Origin: Hibiscus mutabilis
Lineage: Eukaryota; Streptophyta; Magnoliopsida; Malvales; Malvaceae
Reading direction: 5' to 3'
DNA length: 64,000 nucleotides
Assembly (NCBI GenBank): GCA_019671005.1
Contig: CM033744.1
Location: 14,128,128-14,192,127, forward strand
Positions within the stretch are counted from its first letter, which is position 1. Each line of letters opens with the position of its first letter. Shown here piece by piece: positions 34,765 to 45,212 of the stretch. Position numbers and translations under genes: made by a program. The notes under the pieces were generated by a model. It searched no databases. It was not told the DNA's origin and worked only from the letters and a program-made list of their open reading frames with translations.

Positions 34765-35580
34765 CACCCCAAATTCGAACTATTACTTGTCCTCAAGCAA
34801 TGCAAACTAACAATTACCTGCCAAGACTTTAATCATCAAAGACATGCTTCAAACTTGAATTCAAACCTAAAAACCGTGGCACAAAGTATGATCACCTTTT
34901 AATTTTTCGGATAGCACAAAAATTACCCATAATCAAACTATAATGCTCATGACAATGTGTGTGCGTAGTTGTGTACAAGTTGATTTTCAAGATTCTATGT
35001 GAGAAATAGGCTTTTATCAATTAAATTACCGGGGCATTTATTTTTATATTCACTAGAGCCAATTTCGGGCACCTCTAGCAAAGTAAGCAATTTCTCATTT
35101 TATTTTAGTCGACTAGAGCCAATTTTGGGCATCTCTAGCGATTCTTTAATGTGCATTAACTACTAGAGCCAGTTTCGGACACCTCTAGCAAGAAATTAAC
35201 TTTTAATTTTCAATTTTAAATTTATCCAAATTTTAAGCAACCTAAGTTCACTAAGTTTCTTTCAATCAACAAGCCACAACCATGTAAAAAAATCAGCATC
35301 ATAGTAAAATTCTAAGTTCTTTTCATGCAATCCTAAACTTAAAGGTTATTTCAATTAAGTGCAGTGGCAAAAATTCATCATTGGATATTCAACAAGTTTT
35401 AAGCAATTAAATCCAATTAAAGGCATGACAAGTAACATATGCAACCTATATGTGATTGCTAAAGATGAATTCAACTAAACATGAAACTAACTAGAAACCA
35501 GCACCCCCAAACTCGAGAGAAGCATTGTACTCAATGCATGAAAAAGTGAAACAAAATTTAAAAGAAACTAAATAAAATGA
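34765..35580 (-). other. C 3' untranslated region with three inverted-repeat motifs and two stem-loop modules
   Basis: Reading from the LTR: a stem-loop at 34782-34801 (eight-base arms, one mismatch) beside the C-rich complement of the polypurine tract. Then CTAGAG-N14-CTCTAG motifs at 35053-35078, 35113-35138 and 35163-35188. Then a second stem-loop at 35522-35537 beside CCCCCAAACTCGAG. No coding sequence is seen in about 800 bp. Confidence 0.75.
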
Positions 35581-35581
35581 G

Positions 35582-35900
35582 TTAGTCGGAGAGGTCGTCA
35601 CCTCGAGTGATAAGTTTCCTTCGTGCTGTTTTATTGATTCATATTCCGGTCAGTGGTTGAATGCTTGTGGCTGGTACCGTGTGAATAGCATTGCTTTGAT
35701 TTGATCTATGTTTGCCGAGGTAGGTTCACTTGCCTGGGCATCAGTAGTTGTCGAAGCCATTGTTGTTGCCTAGGCATCACCAGTTTCTATTGTCGTGGCA
35801 ACTTCTAAGGTAGTTGTCGGGCATCCTCTGTTGCGGTTGCCGTGGCAAGTAGTCAGCAGGGAATTTCTTTATCATGGTGGTTGTGAGTCTTGTTTTGGAA
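35582..35900 (-). pseudogene. C extra-ORF tail
   Basis: The last codons on the minus strand encode R-K-L-I-T-R-G-D-D-L-S-D then TAA (35582-35584), matching the ends of the same ORF in B, E and F (D-D-L/E-L-S). Upstream the frame is broken. Palindrome-derived GCC/GGCA words are frequent (for example 35837-35848). Only the tail survives. Confidence 0.62.
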
Positions 35901-36104
35901 AAGAAAAGAAAATAAAGAAAAGCCTGGAAAACTAAATATAACGAAGACAAATAAAATAAAATATCTCCTAAAAATTCCAAAAATAAATAAAGAAAAAAAA
36001 TAAAATAAAGTTCCAAAAATAAAATAAAAATTAAAAATTCTTAGAAAGAGCATTTTCCATGCATCTTCTAATGTTACTGCATATCTGAGAAAACTTGACG
36101 AGGG

Positions 36105-36428
36105 TCATTTTCGATACTTCTTATAGTCCATCCGCACCCTCCATCGAGTGATAATATTTCCCAAAAAGAATTGGGCCAATATGCTCGCAGCTACTCCCTT
36201 TTGTGTTACCATGGTGAAGGTGTCTTTCTTTCGTGTTCCCTTGTAGTCCATGCACATCTTACACCTTGCTACTGTTCCTGAAGGCATGAATATATTATTA
36301 GGAAAAATTATATCAACATCCAACCATTTAATTACCTCATTCTTGTCGGGCTCCATCATGGTTGGATGTAGCCTTCGTTGTCGTGGAAATTGCTGCTCTA
36401 GCCAATTGCCGTGGCAATCAGTTGCCAA
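36105..36428 (-). pseudogene. C scrap of reverse transcriptase
   Basis: A 107-codon minus-strand frame contains V-I-K-W-L-D-V-D-I-I-F-P, the W-L-D-x-G-x-I-Y-P block at the front of RT, and a C-M-D-Y-K segment. The catalytic core is absent, and the blocks are closer together than in B or E, indicating internal deletion. The palindrome TTGCCGTGGCAA is at 36406-36417. Confidence 0.55.
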
Positions 36429-36431
36429 AAT

Positions 36432-37103
36432 TTACTGTAAGTTAAGGGAAGAACCAATTTTTTGAAAAGCTTTACGAAACCAAACACCTATTTCTTTTGG
36501 CCTCTCAAACATCTCCATTAGTAGAGATTTCGATGGCTTCAAATCTACCAACATCGGTTCCTCAAGACATACCTGCAATGGAAAAGGTGAGTTTTTAAAG
36601 AATTCAATAGGTTCATTCATCACCTGCTCATATTCCATTAACACAATATTGCCATCGTGTTGATCCTGCATGTGGTCGTACAATTGCCGTGGCAAAGGTG
36701 GATGAGAGCAATTTACAGATTCCTGCTTTAGCATCAACGTTGTAACATTCTGGGCATCAGGTTCCTCAGAATTTGCTGTAGTATTGCTCATCTCAACCTC
36801 TCTGAATGTTGTCATGGCATTGCTCTGTTCAGGCTCCTTAATCGTTGTCGAGGCAATTTGTTGCTCAGGCTCATCATGTGTTGGGCAGTCTCTCTCATTG
36901 GCATCCTCTCGACTTGGAGGTTCTAGTTGTTCCTCACACATCGGGGATCTCTCCTTGTATTTCTCCTTCTCATCTTCCCTTAGGATTTCATCATCCCTAG
37001 CAATTGATTGTTGGGGCATGTTATCCATGGCATATGTGAATCTCCTCAATTGATCTTCTGAATCCAACAAGGGTGCATCCCACTGAGCTATCCTCGTATC
37101 CAT
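36432..37103 (-). CDS. C 223-codon frame, Glu/Gln-rich, gag-like linker
   Basis: The longest open frame in element C. It is acidic and rich in Glu, Gln, Ser and Asn, with several E-P-x-x-x-N repeats at about residues 75-125 and a more hydrophobic end (P-F-P-L-Q-V-C-L-E-E-P). The 70 codons upstream (toward 37300) resemble the coiled-coil part of gag, with one stop between. I do not recognise a domain. Its position between a gag knuckle (37400) and an RT scrap (36400) suggests a rearranged gag-to-pol connector. It is uninterrupted while everything around it is broken, which may be chance or recent origin. Palindromes at 36684-36695 fall inside it. Confidence 0.45.
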   Translation of the reverse strand: MDTRIAQWDAPLLDSEDQLRRFTYAMDNMPQQSIARDDEILREDEKEKYKERSPMCEEQLEPPSREDANERDCPTHDEPEQQIASTTIKEPEQSNAMTTFREVEMSNTTANSEEPDAQNVTTLMLKQESVNCSHPPLPRQLYDHMQDQHDGNIVLMEYEQVMNEPIEFFKNSPFPLQVCLEEPMLVDLKPSKSLLMEMFERPKEIGVWFRKAFQKIGSSLNLQ

Positions 37104-37322
37104 TTTCTTTTATAGCTCTCGAATCTCTTCAATTGATCCGTCAAGTCTAGCCAAGGAAGCTAGGAACGTTTCCTCCAAGGAATTGGAATGTTCTTGAAAA
37201 GGACTACATTTCCATGGCATATCTATTGCCGTGACACTAGGCTGCTGATAAGGACTACATTGCCGAGGCATGTCTATTGTTGCAGCAAAATTGTTATGGT
37301 AAAAAATTTTTGAGCTTTTTGA

Positions 37323-37535
37323 TCATACCATGAAGGATTTTTGCCACTGGTTCCATCTATGGTTCTCCATGTAGTCATATGCACCGAAAATGTGAGGACA
37401 ATTTTCAAACACATGATGTTCTCCACAACAAGTGCACGAGTTTTCCACGGCATATGCTTTTCTCGGTTGGTATAGGTATTCATCGAAGAGTGCAAGAAAC
37501 TCTTGATTGGATTGATTCATATCTTCCAACATCAA
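37323..37535 (-). pseudogene. C gag zinc knuckle fragment
   Basis: A 70-codon minus-strand frame carries C-T-C-C-G-E-H-H-V-F-E-N-C, a CX2CX3HX4C knuckle of the same spacing as in B, D and E. An overlapping frame on the same strand is a shadow. The usual gag N-terminus (M-T-R start) is missing between here and the primer-binding site, which instead has 150 bp of A/T-rich sequence. Confidence 0.6.
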
Positions 37536-37682
37536 CTCTCGAATAGATCAACTTTTATTTCCCGACATGTTGATGTCCCTTAACTTGTAGCACACCTTTT
37601 TTTTTTGATAAAATAAACAAAAAGAAAAGTTAGTAAAACTAATAGAAAAAATGCAATAACAAAAACAACTAACACTAGTTGT

Positions 37683-37703
37683 CAATCCCCAGCAACGACG
37701 CCA
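37683..37703 (-). promoter_or_regulatory. C primer-binding site (Asp tRNA type)
   Basis: The minus strand reads TGGCGTCGTTGCTGGGGATTG, the Asp-tRNA site with three C-to-T or G-to-A type changes, six bases from the LTR. Confidence 0.85.
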
Positions 37704-38007
37704 AAAACTTGTTGCGCTTATTAAGTGCTACGCAAACAGTGCAAGTATACATATTGCAAGTAATAAAATGATATGAGCATTGAGTATCGTCTCCACAGGG
37801 ATTGGTTTGGGCCATTTTGCTTAAGTTATTGCACTGTGAAAATAAAAACGCAATTGATAATAGAGGTTCTAATTAACGACTAAACTAAGAGCAATAAACT
37901 AAAAGAATAGATGAAATCAAATAAGAGAGGGAATAGGCCAGGTTATCGTGAGTTGAGGAGTGATAGCCGATTGGATCGTCTTGGTAAAAGAGTGCAATGG
38001 AAACTCG

Positions 38008-38071
38008 GTTGCCGTGGCAACCTGCGCAGCTGGGTTGCCTTGGCAACTAATCGAACGGTTGCCTGGGCAAC
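38008..38071. repeat. Three perfect 14-base palindromes GTTGCC-NN-GGCAAC
   Basis: They lie at 38008-38021 (centre GT), 38034-38047 (centre TT) and 38058-38071 (centre TG), 24-26 bp apart. Equivalent clusters lie in every LTR of this subfamily: 33534-33596, 48531-48590, 51026-51076, 59802-59864 and 61153-61205. Confidence 0.9.
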
Positions 38072-38916
38072 TGCTTGAGCGACTGGGCAGCAACTTCAAG
38101 GTTCGGCAGAGCGTTCTTCAATGGTTTCTTCTTATCCATAAGTCGAAACTCTAGCTAGTTGTGCATGCCTTGACAATACATCCCTGCGTGAATCAAGGGT
38201 GAACAACAACCAATCTTGCGCTCCTCTTAGCCATTCAAATCCTTAACTTATTCCTAAGCCAGATTAATCTTCACCATCGATAGATTGAATAAAGACCATA
38301 CTCATTCGTTTCTTGAATCTAACTCTCCCGATATTAGATAAATAGATAGCATTACGAGATCCTCTCCTAATTCACTCGCAAACAAGAATAAAAACCAAGA
38401 ATGAGTAAACTTTGAATTAAAAGTGCAAACTCTTATTACCTAAACAAAATCTAATTGTTCTCACAACCACAAAAACACAATAACCCCAACCAATCAAGTT
38501 AGTTCATGGTTGGATTTAAAAGATATACAAATAATAATCCCCAAACCATGAACCTAATGGAAGCAAAGAAGAAGAAGAAGAATTCGATCATCCCTCTTTG
38601 GAAACTCTCCCCTTCAATCAAACTCTCCCCCTTGCCCTCTTTGAGTTTGACGGCTTGGTCTCCTTTAAATAGGAGATGGCTAGGTCAAAGTCCTTCTTGA
38701 GGAGGAAGTTAAGTGGAATTAAATACTTTAAAAGAATATAATTATTTATTATATTTAAATTCCTTCTAGATCTTCTCCTATCTTTTTGGGATTTAATTTC
38801 TCTTTGACCTCTTCATGGAAATCAAACTCCTTTGGGATTTAACTTTGCTCCATGTCATCTTGGGCTTATCTAGTCATCAATTTCGAGTGCCATATCATCT
38901 TATCCCTTATCGACAA

Positions 38917-39060
38917 TTGCCCTGGCAACTAGCTCGGCATCTCTTTCATGCATTGCCCTAGCAACTGCGTTGGCATCTCCTTCATGCACTACCCTGGCAA
39001 CTGCGTCGGCATCTCCTTCTTGTATTACCCAGGCAACTGGTTCCAGCCTTGCTTTGGCAA
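38917..39060 (-). repeat. 36 bp minisatellite in C 5' LTR
   Basis: Units start at 38917, 38953, 38989 and 39025 (36 bp apart), with a last palindrome at 39049 after only 24 bp. The partner LTR lacks that last block, so copy number differs within one element. Confidence 0.83.
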
Positions 39061-39257
39061 CTGATTCTGCACCGACAAAAACACACCAAAGCAGTATCTT
39101 TTTCCACAAAATTAAGCAAAATACGAAATCAAGCTTGCCCACTAAGGAAACAATGCAAACATGCATGAATGGCTAATAATGCAACTAATATAAGCCTAAG
39201 TCTAACAATAATATGAGTAAAAATGGTAATAAAAATAGTACTTTTGAACACTTAACA

Positions 39258-40387
39258 CGTGGCAGGGCCGTTCTCCTCGATGCTACTACCATCAAAGCCT
39301 ATTATGGCTTGTTTTTCAAAGAATATGAACATGCAAAGTTTGTGGAGAATATGACTTGAAAGAAGATGGACCAAGTTTTGAAGGATCTTACCTTGCAAGG
39401 AACAAAATGGAACACGGGAGAACTCAAGGGAACGATAAACCACATTATGCTAAAACCTGAAGCTAAGTTATGGATTAATTTTATTAAGACTCGTTTAATG
39501 CCTACCACACACAACACCACTGTTTCATTATCTCGATTGTTACTGTTACACTCTTTTCTTTACAAGCGTGTTATCAATGTTGGGCAAATAATTGTGAATG
39601 AAATTTATGCATGCAGTAAAAAGGACATATGAGCCTTATATTTTCCCAATTTAATAACTATTTTGTGTGAGAAAGAGAATGTACCAATCGAGCCAACTGA
39701 TGAATGAATGCCTAAGCAGAGTGGGTGGACAAAGGCACAGTACATGCTAGTAAAGCAAGAAGGAATGCCACGACCAAAACCAACAGTCCTAGTTGCCCCG
39801 GCAAGTGCACATGTCGCGGAAAAAGACACTGCAAAAAAGATTTTGCCTCAGCAAGTTCTCAAGGGGTGGTCAATCTAGTATGCCCTTTGCTGGAGAAGTT
39901 AGAGCGCATGGAGGAGCGAAAGATGCAGCTCCTGCAGTATATCAAGGATCGGGATGTTGCACTAGCACAAATTATCTTATATAAGTAGCTCGATTGCCAA
40001 GTACCATTCCCTGTGTTCCCTAAAGAGTTACTTTCCACGACAAGTAAGTCTGGCCTAGCCAAGAACAAAACTGCCACGACAACTGATGCCAAGAATAAAG
40101 GTAAGCAATCAGTGAAGCCATTTGTTGATCCTGCAAATTCTGAACACACCACTTTCACACCGTTAATGTCCTCACAATCGGATGAGCTAACACAAAAACC
40201 AACGAAGCGTAAAGCTTCACCACTTAAGGAAGCCGACACGATGGGTGAGCCAGATGAGGAGGTAGAAGAGACTAAATCTTCAACCCCTGCACCACAAGCA
40301 AGACAGCAACTAGCATGCACTAGAAAGCGTGTTAAGCACATGGCCACCAGGAAATCAGGAGCTAGAGATGATGACCTCTCTTATTAG
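39258..40387 (+). pseudogene. B extra ORF, middle and C-terminal part
   Basis: The continuation of the frame started at 32922. The block to 39630 has L-L-D-A-T-T, then a W-x-x-F-I-x-x-R-L-x-P-T segment (about 39472) and an L-L-L-H-S...I-N-V-G-Q-I-I segment (about 39540-39590), as in the PF20167-type plant retroelement domain. Stops fall at about 39358 and 39630. A coiled-coil-like block L-E-R-M-E-E-R-K-M near 39900 and a charged, Lys/Glu/Ser-rich tail (40013-40387) ending D-D-D-L-S-Y match the same ORF in F and E. Function is unknown; nothing resembles a signal peptide or membrane anchor, so an envelope role is not supported here. Confidence 0.68.
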
Positions 40388-41201
40388 CATTTGTACTCTT
40401 ATTTTTTTGTTTTTTGTTTTCATGCATTGAGGATAATGCTTTCTTCGAGTTTGGGGGAATAGATTGTCTTGGTTGTTTCATGTTTAGTTTCACTTGCATT
40501 TATTTGTTTTTAGTTAGTGTCACTTGTCATGATAGTTTTCCTAACTGAACTTGTTAATAACATGATGTGATAGCCGATGACGATTTATTTGCCACGACAT
40601 TAGGTTAAGAGAACTTTTGACTCTAGGCTTAGCATGAAAAGTTGTTAGGATTTTATTATGATGCAGCTTTAATAAACACTTTTGTGACTTGTTAATTTAG
40701 GAGAACCTAGTGAACCTTAGGTAAGGAAATATTAAAAAAATGCTAGAGGTGTCCGAAACTGACTCTAGCCAAAAAAGCATGATGAACAATGAACCTTAGC
40801 TAGAGGTTCCCATTTGGATCTAGTCTTAGGGATCATGAAAATGCTAGAGGTGCCCGAAATAGGCTCTAGTATAAGAATAAAAAGAAGAAGAAATGCTAGA
40901 GGTGCCCAAAACTAGCTCTAGTTAGATCGCTTACCTCGACAAGTTAATAAAACTAAGGTTTTGCTTGGAAATCCTAAGATTAACTTGTACATGGCTACAC
41001 ACACACTTCACTTTCATCATACTGAATTTTGAGTAATCTTTCTATATTTTGCCCAAAGTCACAAAGGTATTTAATGCTAGTTGCCCAGGTTCTGAGGATT
41101 GAAATCAGGTATGCAACTTGTTCATGTTTGGTAAATGCTTTGGCATGTGCTTGTTAGTTTTGCATTGCTTGAGGACAAGCAATATTTTGAGTTTGGGTGT
41201 G
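40388..41201 (+). other. B 3' untranslated region: two stem-loop/G-run modules around four inverted-repeat motifs
   Basis: Module 1: stem-loop 40424-40439 then TCGAGTTTGGGGG at 40445-40457. Inverted-repeat motifs CTAGAG-N14-CTCTAG lie at 40743-40768, 40800-40824 (degenerate), 40844-40869 and 40896-40921. Module 2: stem-loop 41164-41183 (eight-base perfect arms, AGGA loop) then GAGTTTGGGTGTG touching the 3' LTR. The last G-rich run is the likely polypurine tract. No coding sequence is seen. Confidence 0.78.
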
Positions 41202-42851
41202 TGATAAGTGTGTAAAAGTATTGTTTTTCCTACCCTTTTTACTCACATTACTGTTAGACTTAAGCTCATTTTAGTTGCATTTTTAGTCATTCATGCATAA
41301 GTTCGTAGTTTCCTAGTTCAATGTGCTTGGCCTTGCATTTTATTACTTTTTGTAGAAAAAATGTTGCTCTTTTGCTTTTTTGTGTGTAGGACGAATTGCA
41401 GAGCCAATTGCCAAAGTATGCCATGTCATTGAAGGGATCAAAGCGGTTACGATCTCCCACCGTCCAATTCAAATTCAAATACAAAGGTTAAATCCCCAAT
41501 TTTTATTTATTTATCAGCTACATTATCTCCCACATTTGAAATTCAAAATAGAAGCCCAATCTCCACCAAATTCTCACGCAACAAACTCTCCTCCACACAT
41601 ATTTAAAAGATCGAAACACATGAAGAAGGAGTCAATTTTTGGGGAGAGGAAATTGGGTGAATCAGATTGAGAGGGAGAGATCAAGGGAAACCTGGTCGTG
41701 GGAGTGATCAAATTGAGGAGCTCCTCTCCTCTCTTCTTTCATTTCTCTAATCGCACATCACCCTTCATGTTGGGGAAATCTTTCTTTGTATTTTCTTTTT
41801 ACCCGACCATGATGGCTTGGGTTATTAGGCTTTGAGAGGGTTTTGTATGGATGATTTGATTTTGGTTTAGAGTTAAATACACAATGTTGATTCAATTCTT
41901 GTTCTTGAAAATTGAGTAGTTTAGAGATAAACACTTGAGTGAGAATTATTTGTTGAAACTCAAATCCCTAAATCAGAGACAACATAAGGGATAGCGAGAT
42001 CAATGAAGGATTAATGAGAAGGAATTATTCTAACGAAGTGAAAGCCATTGGAGTTTCCACAACCGATTGATTTCCAAACATTACGAGAGTTGATGGAGAT
42101 CAACGGACTTAGTTGAATCTGAGTTTCCTAACATTGCGAGAGCTGAAGGAAACAAATTCCCTCTTGAACCAAGTTTTCAGAAAGTGACAAAGTGAAGGAG
42201 ATTGGCGACGGGGAGAATTTCAAGTGGCTAACAAGAGTTTAAGGAAGGACGATGTTCATTCTTGGTAAAGTAAAGTATGATAGACGTATCACCGAGATTT
42301 GCGCAAGCGTCATCCCTTCAAGTTAAAAATAATGTGAAGGCAGTGAAGAACACTTTTCTGAGCATTAGAGACACAACTGGCTTACCACAGGATCACACTT
42401 TCCGCAATAATTAACTTGCCAGGGCAACCATTTGCTGAGAAGAGTCCTTCCCCCACTCAGCCACTTGCAATTGCATTTCACTGGCCACAGAGAGTCTTAC
42501 TTCTAGCAAACTACTTGTCTGGGCAATTACTTGCCACACCAATCTATTTGCCTCATCATTTCACTTGCCTTCGGCATTCAACTTTCCAAAGCAACTCCTC
42601 CAGCCTACTCTCAATCCTAATAATCCAACCAACTCTCTCATTGATTACTTCGTTTCCTTTACAATCTTTAGTTATTTGTTTTATTTTTCTATCACCATTT
42701 ATCATCACAACTATTATTTTATTTCAATGCAAAGAGTTAAGAGTCCAAGTCCTTTAGACTAGTCCCTGTAGAGACAATACTCTATATTTATCATTTTATT
42801 ACTTGTGATGTGTTCGCTTGCACATTTGCGTAGCACTCAAAACACGCAACA
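41202..42851 (+). repeat. B 3' LTR
   Basis: 1650 bp, a copy of 26261-27884, starting TGATAAGTGTGTAAAAG and ending CACGCAACA. Differences from the left copy are spread along its length. TTGCCAGGGCAA at 42416-42427 is at the equivalent place to 27467-27478. Confidence 0.9.
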
Positions 42852-43794
42852 CTCTATGTTTGTACAAGTTATGTTTGATGCTTTGGACTTGTAAGATGAT
42901 TAATGTTTGGCTTTGAGGGGTTAGGAAATATTATGCATACTTGGGCAGAAATCTTGCCTATATGATTTATGTTTGGTTTTGATATGTTGAGTATGTTGTT
43001 CTATCATTCTCTATGTCTGAGGAATTGATGTTTGTGAAGTTATATATGATGATTAGATGTTGTTTGGAGTGGGTTAGATTGAGATAAAGTGTCATATGTT
43101 AGACCTAGAGGTCATTACAGGTCTGTCTGCACCGGTACGGGTCATTAGGGATCAGTATGCGAGGACCAGTCACCCCTCAATATGGGCAAAATAGCCTAGG
43201 TGTATTGATACAACTGGTAATTGTATCGATATGCGTAGCTGTAAAATAAGCTTGGTGTCAGAACACGGGCAACCGTATCGGTATGCCCTTTAGCTAGTAG
43301 AATCCAATATTTTCGTAAACATATACTCGTATTAGTACGCCTAAGGACCGTACCAATAAGCATTTTTATTTTAAACTCGTTGCAATATAGAAAGTGTCTG
43401 TACCGGTACGCAGTCTTTATTTCTGTTAAGATGCCTTCTGAAGTTTGTATTCTTGGCAGTTTAGTCTGTATATCTTGATCATGCAATTAAATGAGTTTGG
43501 ATGGTTAGATTACGTTCAAATTTAAACTGATTATATGTAATGTGACTAATTAAGGATTGGTTAAAGTTAAATTTCGAGAAAGTCCTTCTAATTATCTAAA
43601 ATTTAACCTAGTTATATTAAGTTTGTATTAGTACCCTAAGGACCGTACCAATAATCTACTTAAAAATGTATTTAGGAAAGCTAAAAGAAAAAAAAGGACT
43701 ATTTTTCTAGTAAATCTTTTGGGTTTATCTCGGTAAACCCTAATATAGCTTGCTCAGTTTGGTCTTACGACTAGACTGGGTTAAGAGGGTTATA
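42852..43794 (+). repeat. A2 LTR, right part
   Basis: The continuation of the LTR cut at 26260. It aligns with 21600-22564 of A1, including the GTATCGATAC-type cluster at 43125-43415, and ends GGGTTATA, a one-base variant of GGGTTACA. Confidence 0.83.
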
Positions 43795-43799
43795 TTTCT

Positions 43800-43812
43800 T
43801 GGTATTAGAGCC
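43800..43812 (+). promoter_or_regulatory. A2 primer-binding site (initiator Met type)
   Basis: TGGTATTAGAGCC, one base from the plant initiator-Met consensus, five bases after the LTR end. Confidence 0.8.
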
Positions 43813-44068
43813 AGGTTATGATCGTTGGGAGGTGGGTTATGGTTGTTTGATGTATTGTTGATGTGTGTTGTTATGCACGATGTTTGAATTTGTGAGATTA
43901 TATTCTATATATAAGATGTTTGAGTGTTTAACTTGGGGACACATTGCCTTATTACTACTAGTGTTAAATGATTTTTGTTTTTAAAGATAAGTGACTTGTA
44001 TTCTTGTTGCAAGCTGGTATAATTGGATTGTTTTATTACATTATCATGTTTTAGCCTCATATTTTTGT

Positions 44069-45090
44069 GAATGGGACCGAGACGTGAGACGAGAGCTCAT
44101 ATGGGAAGTGTTGTGGATAAACAAGATGATAAGTTGCCTCCTCCTTCACTGGTTCCTCCTACTGGTGTTAGAGTTGAGGGTGGTGCACCTCAGGCACTAT
44201 AAGGACCTATTTTTGGCAATATGACACCGTTGGTCTAGACGATGATTAGAGCTTTTCAGGAAGCCATAGCTGAAGTGTAAGTACCTATACTGACGCCTAT
44301 AGCTATTAATACCAAGCTACCTTTAAAGTGTTTGCGTAGCTTGGGTGGTACTGAGTTTAGGGGTTTAGCTCCAGAAGCAGTCGATGAGTGGTTTGCTAGC
44401 ACGAAAAGGATCATTGGCCAGATAGAGTGAACGAATGTTTGCAAGTTAGGTTGTATAGTGTCGTTGCTTTAGGGAGATACTTACAGTTGGTGGACAACTG
44501 CTATTATGGGTTTAGCACCTGCAGATGTGTCATAGGAGTTCTTTTGTGCTACTTTTCGAAATAAGTATTTGGGATCTCATTATCAAGATGAGAAGAAGAG
44601 TGAGTTTATGGCTTTAGAGTAGGGGAACATGTCTGTTTCTGAGTATGAGATCCAGTTTATTACCTGATAAGAGTTAGTGATGTAACCATTTTGTTATGGA
44701 CTGGTTAAAGAAGTGAAGACTTACATGTTGGCTACAAATTATATAGAGTTTGATGTCCTGGTTTCTTGAGCTAAGGACATAGAATAAAATTTAGGGTTGT
44801 ATGTTCGTTTAGGGAGTTCTTTAGCTGGGAAAAAGAATACTGAATCAGATGTTGGCAGAGGCCGATCCAAGAAGCATAGAGATATGAGGTATCATCACGA
44901 TCAGAGACGCAAAAGGAGTAATGCTGGACGTGGACAGTAAGGTCAGAATACCCACCCTAGAGTAATCGAGTGTAGGTGTTGTGGTAGATGATATTCGGGA
45001 GAGTGTTGGGGTACTTTCGATATATGTTGGAGTTGTGGATCACACGATCATCTCAAGCATGATTGTCCGTAGTTAGCCAGGGAAGGTTAG
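44069..45090 (+). pseudogene. A2 gag (Del/Tekay type), heavily mutated
   Basis: Parallel to A1 gag from M-G-P-R-R-E onward, but about 130 bp longer in the part A1 has lost near 23100 (A2 keeps a stretch around 44300-44390). The W-W pair is at about 44489-44494. There are many stops (for example 44277, 44427, 44469, 44532 and 44622). The zinc-knuckle pair is at about 44970-45068, the second being C-W-S-C-G-S-H-D-H-L-K-H-D-C, intact. This copy helps date the deletion in A1. Confidence 0.75.
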
Positions 45091-45212
45091 GTTCCTACAC
45101 CTTCTATTGTGCCACAAAGAGGCCAAGGGTGCGGCCGTGGACATTTTTAGCGTAGGAAGGATGGTTAGAGGACAATTGCTCATACCGTAGTCATCCTAAG
45201 GGTGGTGGACTA

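Larger units (their letters stand above)
33239..39257 (-). mobile_element. Element C: 6 kb internally reduced Athila-like element, minus strand
   Basis: Bounded by two LTRs of about 1.5 kb (TGTTGCGC...CTTAACA in plus-strand reading), it is inserted in the extra ORF of B. Flanks are CATAG (33234-33238) and CGTGG (39258-39262), a 5 bp target duplication with two G-to-A changes. The 2.9 kb internal region keeps an Asp-type primer-binding site, a gag-like knuckle, an unusual 223-codon frame, a scrap of RT, the tail of the extra ORF, three inverted-repeat motifs and both stem-loop modules. Protease, most of RT, RNase H and integrase are gone, so it is non-autonomous. Confidence 0.88.
37710..39257 (-). 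repeat. C 5' LTR
   Basis: 1548 bp, a copy of 33239-34764. It has three 14-base perfect palindromes GTTGCC-NN-GGCAAC at 38008, 38034 and 38058, and the 36 bp minisatellite at 38917-39060. A TTTAAATA box near 38665 (TATTTAAA on the minus strand) is the likely TATA element. Confidence 0.9.
26261..42851 (+). mobile_element. Element B: Athila-like Ty3/gypsy element, plus strand, integrase lost
   Basis: 16.6 kb as it stands, 10.6 kb without the nested element C. Order: 5' LTR, Asp-tRNA primer-binding site, gag, protease, RT, RNase H, extra ORF (interrupted by C), long 3' untranslated region, 3' LTR. The lineage call is from the Asp-type primer-binding site, the D-L-G-A-S protease, the F-M-D-D RT, the extra ORF after pol, and the length. 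Integrase is absent between RNase H (ending 32178) and the extra ORF (starting 32922). Every reading frame is broken. It sits in the A2 LTR. Confidence 0.9.

Noticed and set aside
35777..36053. Phe/Leu/Tyr-rich minus-strand frames suggesting membrane segments
   Set aside because: Produced by A-rich, low-complexity untranslated sequence of element C on the plus strand.
32922..40387. Envelope gene in element B
   Set aside because: The position after pol fits, but there is no visible signal peptide, membrane segment or cleavage site; the sequence looks instead like the plant retroelement domain of unknown function.
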